Below the pieces are notes generated by a model that worked only from the letters and a program-made list of their open reading frames with translations, was not told where the DNA came from and made no database searches. The position numbers and the translations under genes were made by a program. Source: Strongylocentrotus purpuratus (Eukaryota > Echinodermata > Echinoidea > Camarodonta > Strongylocentrotidae). Taken from it: 64,000 bases of DNA. The DNA lies in assembly GCF_000002235.5 (NCBI RefSeq), contig NW_022145596.1, positions 2,508,852 through 2,572,851 on the forward strand. The letters are read 5' to 3'. Positions 48,651 through 61,520 of the stretch are shown in pieces; the first letter of the stretch is position 1, and each line of letters begins with the position of its first letter.

Positions 48651-51600
48651 ATATATTAAATATTAACTACTCAAACTCTAATAATCACCCATCATAATCT
48701 CACACAAGGGATAGTCTGCACTTCAAGTAATATGAATAACAACTTTTAAGGAAAATACAAATTTTCCCTCATAAAATTGTAATAGTGAAATTGTGAAACG
48801 AATAAAACATGAAAGTAAATGTAAACCGATGGTAGAAAACTTACCCCAGTCAACAAGTGAATCTACAGACGTTAATATTTCCTCGTTGGTAATGAGATGG
48901 GGATGCTTTCCTCTGCGGGGTATTTCAAACTTCCAATAAGCATGATACAAATCATGTCCAATTTATTCATGAAATGTAGCAATTGATGTCTGGTCGTATG
49001 CATTAAAAATGTAATTTAAACGCGGCAACAATACACGCATCCATTCCATAATATATCACAATCAATTCAAAATACTCTACCAATTCATCAATATATTCGT
49101 GTGTCTCTCACGCATGCATCCCCTAGTAATGAAACAATCGGGATGCCTCTCGAACACACACGCTCTACGGGATAGTCGTGTGCCGGGCAGACATGCCAAA
49201 TTCAAAGGCCATTTATATTTTAAAGAGCTAACTGTTTTCCATCACTATTGGTCGCCATCAGGGCAAAACAATTCACTGACGCGGAACGTGGACTTTTCAT
49301 AATGAAGAAAAATTGATGAAGATATTTTTTTTCTTCTGCAAACATGACAAAAGGACCTGGATTGGGGCTTGGGGGATGATAAAGGGAAATCAAATTGCTT
49401 TTTATTCACATCTTTTGTACCTATTTTCGACAGGAAATGCGTGTCGTTCTTATGGGGTTTGGAGGAGGAGACCTGAAATATAATTTATTGTCATTTCGCC
49501 GCAGTTTATAAAAAATGTATCCAATATAGGCTGCTCAACCGAAATCATGGAATGCTTTTTATCGATCGTGATTGCCGAACGATCAGAATAGCTTTCATAT
49601 TTATTGACATAGTTTCTCTTTCACGACCGATCGACAATATTCCCCTTTTCCTTTATGTTTACTGATTAATCACAAGGCTAGACCATTGAATAATTAAGTT
49701 CATCCCTTTATTAATGATGACATGAATTCTAGAAGCAATTATTGCTTGATGTACCTCGAATATCAAAAATAGGTCGCTCTTTCTAATTCATTATTATTTT
49801 GATATGCAGGTCTCCAAGCAACTCTTGATTTTCATATGATATTTTCTATCGTAGGTTGAGACAGTGCCCAGTGTTGTTATGTTATCCCACGTCATGGTGT
49901 TGTCATGTTAATTGCTTTGTAATCTATTGAAAATATCTAGATTACTCATTAGTAATTAAGTAAATTAAATATCGTAATTCAAAGCAATTCTTATACAGCG
50001 CTAATAAACTAAAGTGGAATTAATGAAGCAAATCTCATCTGAAATAATCATAAATTATCATTTGAATTTGATTCCTATGATAATGGCCTCTCTACATGGA
50101 GAGAAACAGCGTACAACAAGTCGGAAAGAATTGACTCTGTTCCAACAAGCTATTCTCATTGAGATTTGAACCGTGAAAACCAATAAATGACTTGGCTCGT
50201 GGTTTTGGTTCTGCTCAGTGACTATACGCCAATCCACACGCCACCTGCAGAAGGAAAAAGCTAGCATGAATTTATGACATTTGTTCTTTTATCTCCGGAT
50301 CTCCCATCGAACAAAATATAGGTTTCATTTCAAATGTAAACAACTTTTTCGAAATGACAGTTTAATTTTGTTAGAAATGACTACAGAGGGGCATATGACA
50401 ACTCTTTGATTGAGATGAGTTTTTAAAAGTGGGGAGCATTGTATATAAGATATAGTCTACATATAATAAGGCATAGAATGATAAGTCAATAATCCACAAA
50501 TCCATTGGCGGATCCAGGATCCTCGGACAAAGGGGGGGGGGGGCGCACAAGTCGAAAAAATCTTCCCTGAAAGGCAAGCATAATTTCTTTTTTTTTTTTT
50601 TTGGGGTGGGGCTGCCTTTTGAGGTATTAAGTCAACGGGGGCACAATTGAGAAGCCCCATTTTTCTTTTAAAACTTTTTGTTTACACAATTTGTTCTTGA
50701 AATATGCCACATTTTATTTGGTGTGGGGGGGGGGGGTACCATCCATAGAGCATTTTAGCTGACTGTTGCCCCAAGCCGCCCCTCAATTCAGGACATGGAT
50801 TCAGATGTGTGGGAAAATACTTCCAAAAACGAGTGGGAAAAGGGGACTTGACTTTGATGTTTGTGACATGAATGAATGAATCTATTTTATCCATGACAAT
50901 GAAGTACAAGATTCTCATTCAGTCGAGGGTATTACAAACCAAGAAGAACGCTGTCAGTAATTGTTCTCAGGTTACATGGACTTTAACACATTTTCTTTCT
51001 TTGTTCATCTCGGTTCTCGCTTGGATGCACTCACCGAACATGATAACTAAATCTTTTTAGATGGCCTGTCCTTGTAAAAGCACCCATTTTTGGTTCTTAC
51101 AGTCCCACGGCTAATTATCTATGAATCATATTTGAGCTTCGGTGAATAATTCGCAAACCCATCGCGTCATCATGCTTGCATCCCAATATCATCTTCCCTA
51201 ACAAATAAATCTTTATTGAAAGCATGAAATCGTTAGATAAAAAATGACATTGTCGATATTCCTTTATTTTATCAAGTAATCATTCACATTCAATTAGTGG
51301 TTGGTAGCGCTAGGAAGGGCATATGAGAGGGCATTGCCCCCCCCTTCCCTCCTCCATCAAAGCCTGTGCCCCGCCCAGGTCAGCTTCTGTCCAGAAGTTG
51401 GAAAGGCTCGAATTTTGTTTTACTTTGCCCTCCCCCCATTTGTCCTCCCCTCAAACGCAAACACTTTCTGAATCTCTTTACCATGTTTACCAATACTGAA
51501 TACAACCACAAACCAGTCTTTTAAAAAGAACTGAAAATCGAACATGAGATTCATTATTACGAAAACAGTGCAATATCGTTGAAGGAGGGAGATGGGACTG

Positions 51601-52087
51601 CATGAAGCAATGCATAATTTTAAAAACAAAGACACATCCATCATTTGGGGATGAATGTTTGTACTGAATATCTTTCATGTCTATCGGTAACGTTTAAAAC
51701 TCATGTTCTTCTGACAGACACTACCCCCTTTCATATCATCAATCCTAGATGAGTAAGTCCCAAACTATTTTGACCATGATAATCTGCCCAACATTGTCAG
51801 TAATAACATTGGACCATCGTAGATTACCAGGCCAAACAACCCCACTCTTTAATCAACAGGTCCTAAAACGCATAATTTCGTTTTAGTGTCGCTTTTTATA
51901 CTTGACAAACAATTTTTGCTTCAGGAATTTTATTTTTCTATAAACTCTGTAGTAATATGAAACTAGAGTCATCGTGATGACAGATGATAGCCAGTAATCG
52001 TTATCACGTGACTATCCTGTTGTCATGACTACGAGTACGATCTTCTAATGACCGCATCCAAGGAGTTTGAGTTTTCGTGACGAGAGG

Positions 52088-52103
52088 GAAGGAAGGAGGG
52101 AGG

Positions 52104-52173
<70 letters not shown>
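52088..52173 (+). repeat. (GGAA)/(GA)n microsatellite
   Basis: GGAA/GGGA units followed by a pure GA run at 52109-52173. Confidence 0.95.
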
Positions 52174-52177
<4 letters not shown>

Positions 52178-53277
52178 TTTAAAAAAAAAAGTATATTATT
52201 TACAAACTGTTATGATTGAATAACTTCCCATTATTCACACACTCAAGCCGTATTTATAAACGCTTAAAACCTACCTGTAATTATACTTTTACTTCTATTT
52301 CATTTCAAGTATACATTATGACACCTCAAAAACGGTATGACACCCTACCACAGCAGGAGAAGTAAAAATGAAATTGGAGAAAAAAATATGTGCTTATCCC
52401 TCCTATAGGAATAGGTCTAACCTTGGGATAGTCCACCCGGGTTTCTCGACGATGAAATATGCAATTCGCTGGTGTGACGGTTTCGGTATTTTTCTTTCAT
52501 CATGTTCATAGCTACCCAGGGGATCAGCGAAATTCATCTGCCTTGAACTCGTCATATTCAAGATACACAACGGTCTCTTTTGTGGTGCATTTTCAGCCTA
52601 AAATATGAAATTGTACTGGATTATGAGGTCATCTCTGCGTTTGGATTGGGGGTGAAAATATGGAATAGTAATTACAAGCCACTTAGTTTGCAATCAAGGG
52701 CTGAAATTGCGAGAAAAAATCCAGAGACCAGATCAGAAATATTGGATTATTTCTGAGTAATGGAATCCACATGAAGGGAAAGGCAATTTGACATTTGTTT
52801 AACCTCGTATCAATGTATTGCTATAAGATACGTAGAAATATATGATGGTATGGTAGGATTTGGGGACTTGGAGGCCAACTTTCAAAGATATTGTTGAACA
52901 GAACAAATACAATGGATATCAAGAATCTTCAAAGAAAAACCAATGATTATTTAGAGAGATTTCCCCATGTCGACGAGAGTCGGAGAAGTTTGCTTGTCCT
53001 CCGTACTATCTTCAATCATTTAACTTCAAGGGGGGGGGGGGGGCAAAGATCTATACCAAATTGATGACATGCAAGGGAAGGGAGCAAGGCAACCAAGAGT
53101 GGTGGGGAGGAGTAGTTTAATGTTATCTTTACATCTTCCCCTTCCCATTTTCTTTCTCGTTATTTCTGTTTTTCTTTTACCAATATTTGCCATACAATTG
53201 GAGGCGCAGTACCTCATCAAGTGCCCTCACAATTCATAATTTATAATTAAAAGCATTGCACCGGCCTCAACATAATA

Positions 53278-53337
53278 AATAATAATAATTATAAAACGGT
53301 GCTTATAAAGCGCTTACCACCGAAGTCTCTAAGCACT
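53278..53337 (-). mobile_element. SINE 3' tail remnant, opposite strand
   Basis: On the minus strand a GGTAAGCGCTTTATAAGCAC segment runs into an A/T-rich ATTATTATT tail. This is the tail pattern of the other SINE copies. The rest of the element is not evident, although a B-box-like GGTTCGAATCC lies at 53526-53536 on the plus strand. Confidence 0.35.
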
Positions 53338-54937
53338 AACAGAATAAAAAATGATTGCAATAAGTATTGTTCTTCCAAATATCATATTGTTTACAAGTTC
53401 ATTCCCTGAATATATTCGAGTGTAATTCAAGCAGCAGATGGTACCGATTATATCCATTTTTTACCCGCATCATACACATTATAGAAGTAGCCGCTGAAAC
53501 TCACTATTTCGTGCGGAGTGGGACTGGTTCGAATCCCCTGGATTACCCTCTACCCTCACGGGTGCCAACACGTCGTTTACCAGCAGGCGACAAACCAGTG
53601 GAATTTAAGTACCACCATTTAGCGCGCCAAGCGTGAAAGTTGTGTTTATTCAAGGATTTAGAGAAAATTTCGTAAACATAAAATATATGGGTTTAAAAAC
53701 CAAGTTCGGGTTTTATCACGAGTGCAAAGTAATACCATGCACTCGGATGTACATGTAGATGATTCACAAACATATTAGACAACCCTCTTTCCTAGCCCAA
53801 GTCAAACGGTAAATGATTGAAAGCTTTCTCATGTAACAAGCACATTCAACAGCATAATTATCATAAAATTTAGATTGCAAGAGATTAATAGATGTGAATA
53901 ATAACATGTAGGAGCTATAGCGTACACAAAGATTTAATGACAAATATCCTTTGAGCTATAATGTTTTAAAGTATTGAAATAGCTTGATGTTCATACACAT
54001 TTCATTATGCCATATCATAAAAACATCTCCAAAGATTTCGGCGGTGTTACCTGCATAATTATAAAGTAAGCAAATTCATGATCCGACAATAAATTACCCC
54101 AAATAAAATTATTATGACAGTTCATTTGCCAACATCTCTGCGTCATTACATGGCTACCCGATTGGCTATACTATCAAAGCTCTCAATTATTTTAACGATT
54201 TTAATCCCTGGAGATAGATTTAGCGTTATGGATCAGCTCACGTATGGGTATAGGTCTACATTATTACAATGCGCAATAACACCTATACATGGGAAATGTG
54301 AATAGTTATTTTCAGAGAGAATTTTGTAGAGTGATGAATTCGTAATTCGAAAGGCTATTTCTATAGATAATTGTGTTTACTTATTTGCGCCATTCTCTAA
54401 AAAATTATCGTGCAAATCCATACCTAAAATTGATAACCATGAATACAAAAGCAGATATTTTCTTATATGACTGTATGAGTGACATCTGAATATGAACAAG
54501 GTTTATTGTATTCGACCCTGGTCGTTATACAGCTATTATGGACTAGAATTAGAACAACAGTACTAAAGGCAAGAGAAACATTTCACAATCACATTGAAAC
54601 CTTTTTAGGTTTTGAGATTAATAACGGTCTATAGTTTTTATTCATGTTGAAAATGACGATTGTACACGAGGCGTTATTTCGATTGCGTAATTACGTACGC
54701 TATTAAAAGCTATGAAGGCAAGTATATATTATATCTGCCAGTTCATTGCATTTTTTTGCACTGTACATTTTGCATTTCACTTCATGTACGATTTAACATA
54801 ATGCGCGTCAAAGACTCCGCCAAACACTGACGCAGCTCTACGTCACTCAAAGATGACGCCTCGTGCACAGAAGACATCAATGCTCAATAACCAAGTCCTT
54901 CGAATAGGTTTGAAAGATGTGGGTCCATCATGCAGTC

Positions 54938-54977
54938 ATCTAAAGCATAAACTTATTCTCTTAGCAGTCGGGTAAAT
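54938..54977 (+). mobile_element. SINE 3' fragment
   Basis: AAAGCATAAACTTATTCTC followed by TTAGCAGTCGGGTAAA matches the end of the 7518 SINE (TTAGCAGTCAGGTAAAA after TTATAAGCATTTATGCTTTC). Only about 40 bp are left. Confidence 0.45.
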
Positions 54978-56089
54978 AATCTCTGGGAAAATTTTCAAAT
55001 TTTCAGACGGGCAAGGTGTTTGCATATTATATAGGCTACGATTTTGATGTTTTCTGATCATGTCATATCGGAGCAATAAAAATGTTTACGTCTGGGAAAA
55101 ACCAGACCTTGAGGCTTTTCCTTCAAGTGATTTTTCCCCCTCCAAATCCAGGTCCGATATATTATGTTCAATGTTTTACTAACAGCTATGTCGTTTAAAA
55201 CAAACGTGACACATCTATTTTTTTTTTCCTTACCTTTTCTTTTCTTTTCTTTACACAAAGCATGGGAATGACGGAACATATCGTTTCTCATCATAGATTA
55301 TTAACATGAAATCTTCCATCCAAAGATGGGAACCTATACGTGTGTTAATGATTCATTAATCCATGAAATTTGTCGATGATGCCATAGAATGAAAAGTTCA
55401 AACAAACTAGGATCCATATCATGCATCCTTATCATCATGGTGCCTCAAATATTCTGTATTTATTCACTGTCAGAGATCACAAAGAGACGTCCTAGCTACC
55501 TCTCAAATACATGACCATTTGGGTTCTAAGGTAAAGTTAAAGGTCCATGCATGATTACAATAGAAGTCCATTTTATATATGAGTATCTTTACAATTTGGG
55601 TAACGAGGAGAAAGAATTTTCAATAGATTGTGAATGGTTGGCTGAAACGGCGTGTGGATGGTGTCCTTCACGGGGCAAACAAACATTAGAAATCGGCCGA
55701 ACGGTTTTATTGTTCCTGCGATCCTTCAGAGTTGTCGATCTCCCGTTGAGAGGGTATAAGCATACACGCTTTTCAAAGACATTGTCATTTTCCGCAAATA
55801 TGATCCCATTTTCTGTCCCCACTCAAACAACACAGAATCGCATGAGCAGCTCACAATGCGAGATGAACAAATAGACCTATTGAAACTCATCTTTTTCTCC
55901 AAATTTTGGAAAGGCTGGATACCGGGTGCCAAAGCCCGGTGCCAAAGGTGGTGCCATTTTGGGGGCCATGTACTGGACCGCGTTCTTGTCATCGCAAGTT
56001 GCGGTTGTAACTGTTGTATCGTGGTAAAATTCCCTTGCAACCCTTCCTCCTTCCTCGCCTCCACCTTCACAGCCCAGCTTTGCCACATC

Positions 56090-56140
56090 ATCAGCATCAA
56101 TAGTAACATCATAATTGTCATCATCATTGACACCATTGTG

Positions 56141-56173
<33 letters not shown>

Positions 56174-56510
56174 CTGTTATCATCACTGTCATTAACATCA
56201 TCGTCATCATCATTATCATAATCATCATAATCACCATCACAATCACTTATACCACCATCGCCATCATCTCCATCACCATGCATCATCATCATCATCATCA
56301 CCATCATCATGACTACCACAATGAACATTATCATTATCTCTTTCTTCTTTACCTCCTGTCTTTTTTCTTTCTTTTTTCTTTACTATTTTTTCATTTATTC
56401 TTTTCTTCTTTCTTCTTCATCTACTTCTTCTTTATTCATCATCATCATATTTTCATCATCAACATCATCAACTTCATCTTTATCATCATCCCTGCCATTG
56501 TTTTAAGCTT
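56090..56510 (+). repeat. (ATC)n and T-rich tract
   Basis: ATC triplets (56090-56330) followed by TTC/TTTC and again CATCATCAA. Open frames on both strands are low complexity. Confidence 0.9.
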
Positions 56511-57700
56511 ACATTGATCCACATTTTCATTCTCCTCCTCATCTTTGACCGTACACTTGCTTGAATTAGAACTGATCTGGTAATTCTGAATTAGTCTTGA
56601 CATACGATTACTTACAGGGACATCACTCGAGGGAAGACAGTCGACACCGTCAATTAAATATCCTGCAAATTTGATAATCTATAGTAACCTTTCTTTTTGG
56701 TATTATTATTTGAAAATATACCTGACAACGTCTTTCAAAATTGGTTCAGTGATGCCAATGGTTGCTGAGAACAGAACTATATTGTGTAACCTTGCAGGAA
56801 CTCAATGTAAAGTACACATGAGGGAGTTATATTGGATATACTACAAGAGACATTGACTGGGAGTGCATGGCGTAGCGTTTGTCACCTTTGTGGGCACTTC
56901 CATCACGGGAGGAGCAACGATCTCACTCGATGAATGAAAAGCGAATTAATACAGCTAGACCGATTAGATGGAGAGTGCAGGATGGGTTCCCCAGTATTAG
57001 TTTTTTTTCTTTCCTCCTTTTTTCCAAGCTCGATATGGGGCACGAGCACCTGCGTTCCTTGCCTTTCAGTGTTGACTAATATTTTACCTAAAGATTCGCC
57101 ATTTCACCTCTGATCATTTTAATAGTAACTTTCCTATTTGTAATATCAGTTCAGTTTGCTTGGATAAATTATTTTTAAAAATGCAATTAATTACATACAT
57201 ATTATGCAGTGTATGTTGCATTAAAATAACCTTGATTATACTTTTCACTTGTTTACTATTCATAGCAACTAATTGCGTTCAATCACTAATTAGTCTTACC
57301 ACGATACGACAGAAAAATATGTATACTCCTACTGAATGAGACAATTCATCTAAAAGTTTACTTTCAAGGCTAACATCATATTTTGTAATTTCATCCTCAT
57401 AATAATGAAAGAAAAAACCAAATCAATACATGTACTTCTATTGTGTCACCACAGACCAATATTCCGTGAACACCCCAAGTTCCATTGCAAAGCCTTTGTT
57501 CGTAATTTCATCTCATTATTGGCATCTAGGTACACTTAGATAGAGACGTTATTAGTGAAGGGCGAGTAATTAAGGGGCAATATAAAACGCCAATATGACA
57601 CAATACACGCTGTAGGGAATCAATATTCAGAGACAAGGTCGATTTCCAATATATGGAATCATTAATTTATTGGGTTCCTTGATAAGTGAAAGGCGACATA

Positions 57701-57702
<2 letters not shown>

Positions 57703-57732
<30 letters not shown>

Positions 57733-57795
57733 AAATGAGAGAGAGAGGGGGGCGGGGTGGGGTGGGTTGGGTTAGGTTGGGGGGGGGGGGGGGGT
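57703..57795 (+). repeat. (GA)n followed by G-rich run
   Basis: GA repeat (57703-57748), then GGGGTGGGGTGGG-type repeats and a poly-G run ending near 57794. Strong G-quadruplex potential on the plus strand. Confidence 0.9.
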
Positions 57796-57847
57796 TAAAC
57801 ATTAGTAAATGAAAATACAAACTTATATCATGATAATTACAACAGGT

Positions 57848-58072
57848 TCAAAGCATGCTTGACCTTGAGACTTCGCTGCATGGCTGTAACAAATCATGAT
57901 GACCCTCAAACTCATCAGACCTAACTGTGACATTAATCTTTGATGAGCCGCGGTAGCTAATGGTTGCTATGGTATAGGAGCGTCCGTGGTTACGTGGAGT
58001 AGGCACAGGGAAGCTAGATTGAGTCGTTACACGATTTTGGATGCTCAGATAAAAATGTAGGTTTTTGTTCAA
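57848..58072 (-). CDS. Possible coding segment, unrecognised
   Basis: A 74-codon minus-strand frame starting with ATG and ending in a stop, with unusually protein-like content: alternating polar and hydrophobic residues such as GRSYTIATISYRG and SSKINVTVRSDE suggest a beta-strand-rich fold. Two AG dinucleotides near its start could serve as acceptors. It may be a last exon or a decayed gene copy. No family can be assigned, and chance cannot be excluded at this length. Confidence 0.2.
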   Translation of the reverse strand: MNKNLHFYLSIQNRVTTQSSFPVPTPRNHGRSYTIATISYRGSSKINVTVRSDEFEGHHDLLQPCSEVSRSSML

Positions 58073-60073
58073 ATTTAAGATTCAGAACGTGCTCTGTCAA
58101 TTCTTTGGATAAATCTGTAACAAAATGTAATGCTTTTGTGATAAAATATTGTCCCCTGACCATAAATATTTCAAAGTCCATTTATGAGGAGATGATAATC
58201 ATATCCTTGGTCTTAAATCTGCGATGATGGGGGAAACGGGGGAACAATTGCCAAACTTGCCACCCCTTCCCTTGTTCTTCCTTTCTCCCCTCCTCTTCAT
58301 CATCCCCGTCTCCTCCTCCTCCCTTCCTTCATCCTCCTCCTAATCCTCCTCATCCTCCTCCTCCTTCTGTTGAGATGAGCTAGTTGGGCAGTCAGAAAAA
58401 AGCCTCTACCAATGCCAGTATGAAGCTATATCACATTTTATTGTCGATACTCAATTAGCAGAACAGCACTGGCGTATTTCGATGGAGGCACATTCGCCCC
58501 ATCCCGTCCGCCCTTTTTTTCTATATAGCATCCCGTATAAACACACCTCTCATAACGGTAGCCTTTATCTTATTAATCCCAAGCACTTATCCTAGCCTCA
58601 GTGATTCTGCTAAACAACGATGCTGGTCAAATTAAATTATGCATGTGAATGCACTTTCAGTGATCGAAAATAGAAATTATCAATTTTGAAATACATTAGG
58701 TTGAAAGCGTGTAACCATTGGTGCATATTCAATGTTCTAAAATGCTCTTATCGTTTAGGGATGGCACTTATAGATGACGGCGGATGTGTGCCGAGAAGGT
58801 GGATGGGTCGACGATAACCCTGGCAATAATGGTTTAATGTGATATGACTGTAATCCAAAAGGTTGTTATTTCTCTATCATTGACATTGGTAGGTATGGTC
58901 ATCAAGGATCCTTATTCATCGATGTTTAGCATCAGTCAGTTTTTGACGATACACTTCCCGTTTTAGTGAGGGATGAGAGGGTATCCATGGATGCAAATTC
59001 ATAGGAGAGCCCCCGATATGAAACAGAGGTAAAAAGAAAGTGCCCTCCAGTTCAACTTTTAAGAAAGATATTACTATTTGTAATCTCATAAACTCAAGTT
59101 TACAACAAAAAAAACAAACAAAAAAATCATTTAATGACTTTTTATCAACAATTTATCAGGGAAAACGACGTGAAATTGAGTTTCAACGAAAATACTTTTT
59201 CCTAATATTGATGTGGTGGACATAAGTGACTGCACTCCATAGATTCATTCATTTTTACAGTCGATGTAAATCTATTGGTAAGTATAAGTATGTTCAATTC
59301 ATAATAAAATTACTATATCTTTAAAGGTCAGTGGTGTGATACACAAGAGTGTAACGTATAGATGAAATATTCAAGGCCTCTTTTTAAGTTGGACGTACAG
59401 CTAAAAAAAAATAATTATTGATACAAACACTTACCATTGTCAAATGAGAGATAAGAAAACAAACTATCTGTAACTCATATACAATGGTAAGACCAATTAG
59501 GGAGATATGTCTGAATAGACCATTGTATTGTTGTATACATGACCGAGGTCTTTTGTGTGTATATGAAGAATCGTCAAAATATTTCAGAAATGGACAGAAT
59601 AACTAATTGGCTTGTTCAATACGAGCTTGGAATAACTGTCAATACTCAATGACAGTTGTATAAGCAATGTATTCTTATTTGATCAGGTAATGAACGATCA
59701 TATTGAAGTATGATTGAGTTATTTTGAACAACTATCACAGGAACGAATCGCACTCGACATATCGACTGAATCAGAATAGTACCATAGCTCATTAGAAACG
59801 CATATGGTTTCGTATAAAAACACGTAATTGGAAATTTGGGAAATGAAAAGATCATGACGTTCAATAGGATTGTGAAAGCATGGCCCTACGAGAGAGAAGG
59901 ACTGAACAAATATCATTCTACTTAAATTGAACAAATTTTTGTTGTGATGAAAAATAATTCATCCAAGTAAATGTAACCAATAAAAAAAGAAACGTATAAT
60001 GAAATGATATTTATTCAAAACGTGAAATTTGTAAACAAGAATCACTTTTGATTGATTGATTGATTGATTGACG

Positions 60074-60214
60074 TCACGTCATGTGCCGTACGAAACACCA
60101 TATGAAACCTTTAAATGTTATGCAAGTCTAATGTCCATATGTGCCGTTCTTCACGTCATGTGCGTACGAAACACCATATGAAACCTTTAAATGTTATGCA
60201 AGTCTAATGTCTAT
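60074..60214 (+). repeat. 77-bp direct duplication
   Basis: TCACGTCATGTG starts at 60074 and again at 60151. Both units continue with CGTACGAAACACCATATG and AAACCTTTAAATGTTATGC to AGTCTAATGTC. The second unit has lost one C. It directly follows a (TTGA)n run (60050-60070). Confidence 0.9.
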
Positions 60215-61459
60215 GATTTAAAATCGCCGTAATGTGTATTTTTGCAAATTCTATTTTCCGACTTTGGAAACATTTTAATAGAATTTTGTCAGATTTTGTT
60301 CACAATGCAATCAAGTTTACATTGTAATCTTTTAAAGTTATTCAAGTGATGCGACGTATACGTATAGAGCTGCCCAGCACGCCCAAGGAAGTATGTTGCA
60401 AATGAGACCAAGTAGTTAAACCGGTTGAAATTATGGAAACAATCGGGTTTTTTTTACCGGTTCTTGACTCTTCTTCATTGACTCCATAAAAAAAGGTTAT
60501 AATTATATAAGTATTAAGCGTTGTAAATGTCGCATCGCAACAGAAAGTTAAAAAATACAAAAACAACATTGCAAGTATTTGAATAACATAAATCGGTTGA
60601 TAAGCGAAAGTTTCAACAAATAAAAAATGTTGTAATTTGAGGGACTAGAAGCATCTCTTTTCTCACCTGGAAGCTCTATCAGAGACACATTCCCACCTTG
60701 GTTACCTTTAGATGCATCAGATCTTCCAGAATGTCCAAGGTTCCAACTATTTTAGCTGTATTTAAAATCCTGTTAATACAGTCCAGTCTATATATCACTT
60801 TCGAGTCTCGATAGACTCGAAATGGACTCGAGATCTCGAACTCACAGTCTCTACCTCAGAGCAGTATAATAATCAAATGTTCAGGGCACTTCACAAACAG
60901 CTCGTGGAAGGATGGATGCCACAGACAAGATAGAATACCAGTCCATTGATGATTATGTGAGGTCAAGTTCAAAATCCCACTACTAGACGGCTAATAAACA
61001 CAATATATCAACACGTGGTTCCTTGTAATGCCCTGGGGGCAGAAAACTCATTCATAATCATCAACCAGTCGTCCTATAGACCGCCGCGCCGTACTCTCAT
61101 CAAATGAAATTAGCATCTATCAAATTATGAAAAGTCCAAAATCACTCAACCGTGACCGATTGGAAAGCGAGCAGATATTGGCGCGGTCTAGCCATGGTCT
61201 AACCCAGCGAGAGGATGGAAGAGAGGTTGCTTTGGAGATCATTTACAGCGGCGTGGCGTTTTTCAAATAAAATGGGTAAAATTAGGGAGGCGTTGTTTTT
61301 GACAAAAAGGAGAAAGCTCTAGGATAATAGGCTCATATCGGCTGAAGGAAATCAGCTTTTGTGTTTTCATGGAGTTTCGCACGTGCTTTATTCACGGGCA
61401 TCTGGTCACAAATAGAAGCGCGAGCCACGCGGATCTCCACCCCTGCCCTAGCCGTATCC

Positions 61460-61520
61460 CCCCCCTCTCTCTCTCTCTCTCTCTCTCCGTCTCTCTCCCC
61501 CTCTCTCGCTCTTTCTCTTA
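61460..61520 (+). repeat. (CT)n microsatellite
   Basis: CT repeats with CCGT and CCCC interruptions. Confidence 0.9.

Noticed and set aside
55726-56334. 202-codon minus-strand frame
   Set aside because: Its N-terminal half is the (ATC)n tract read as Asp/Met; only the part near 55877-56086 could have been coding and that reads better in another frame.
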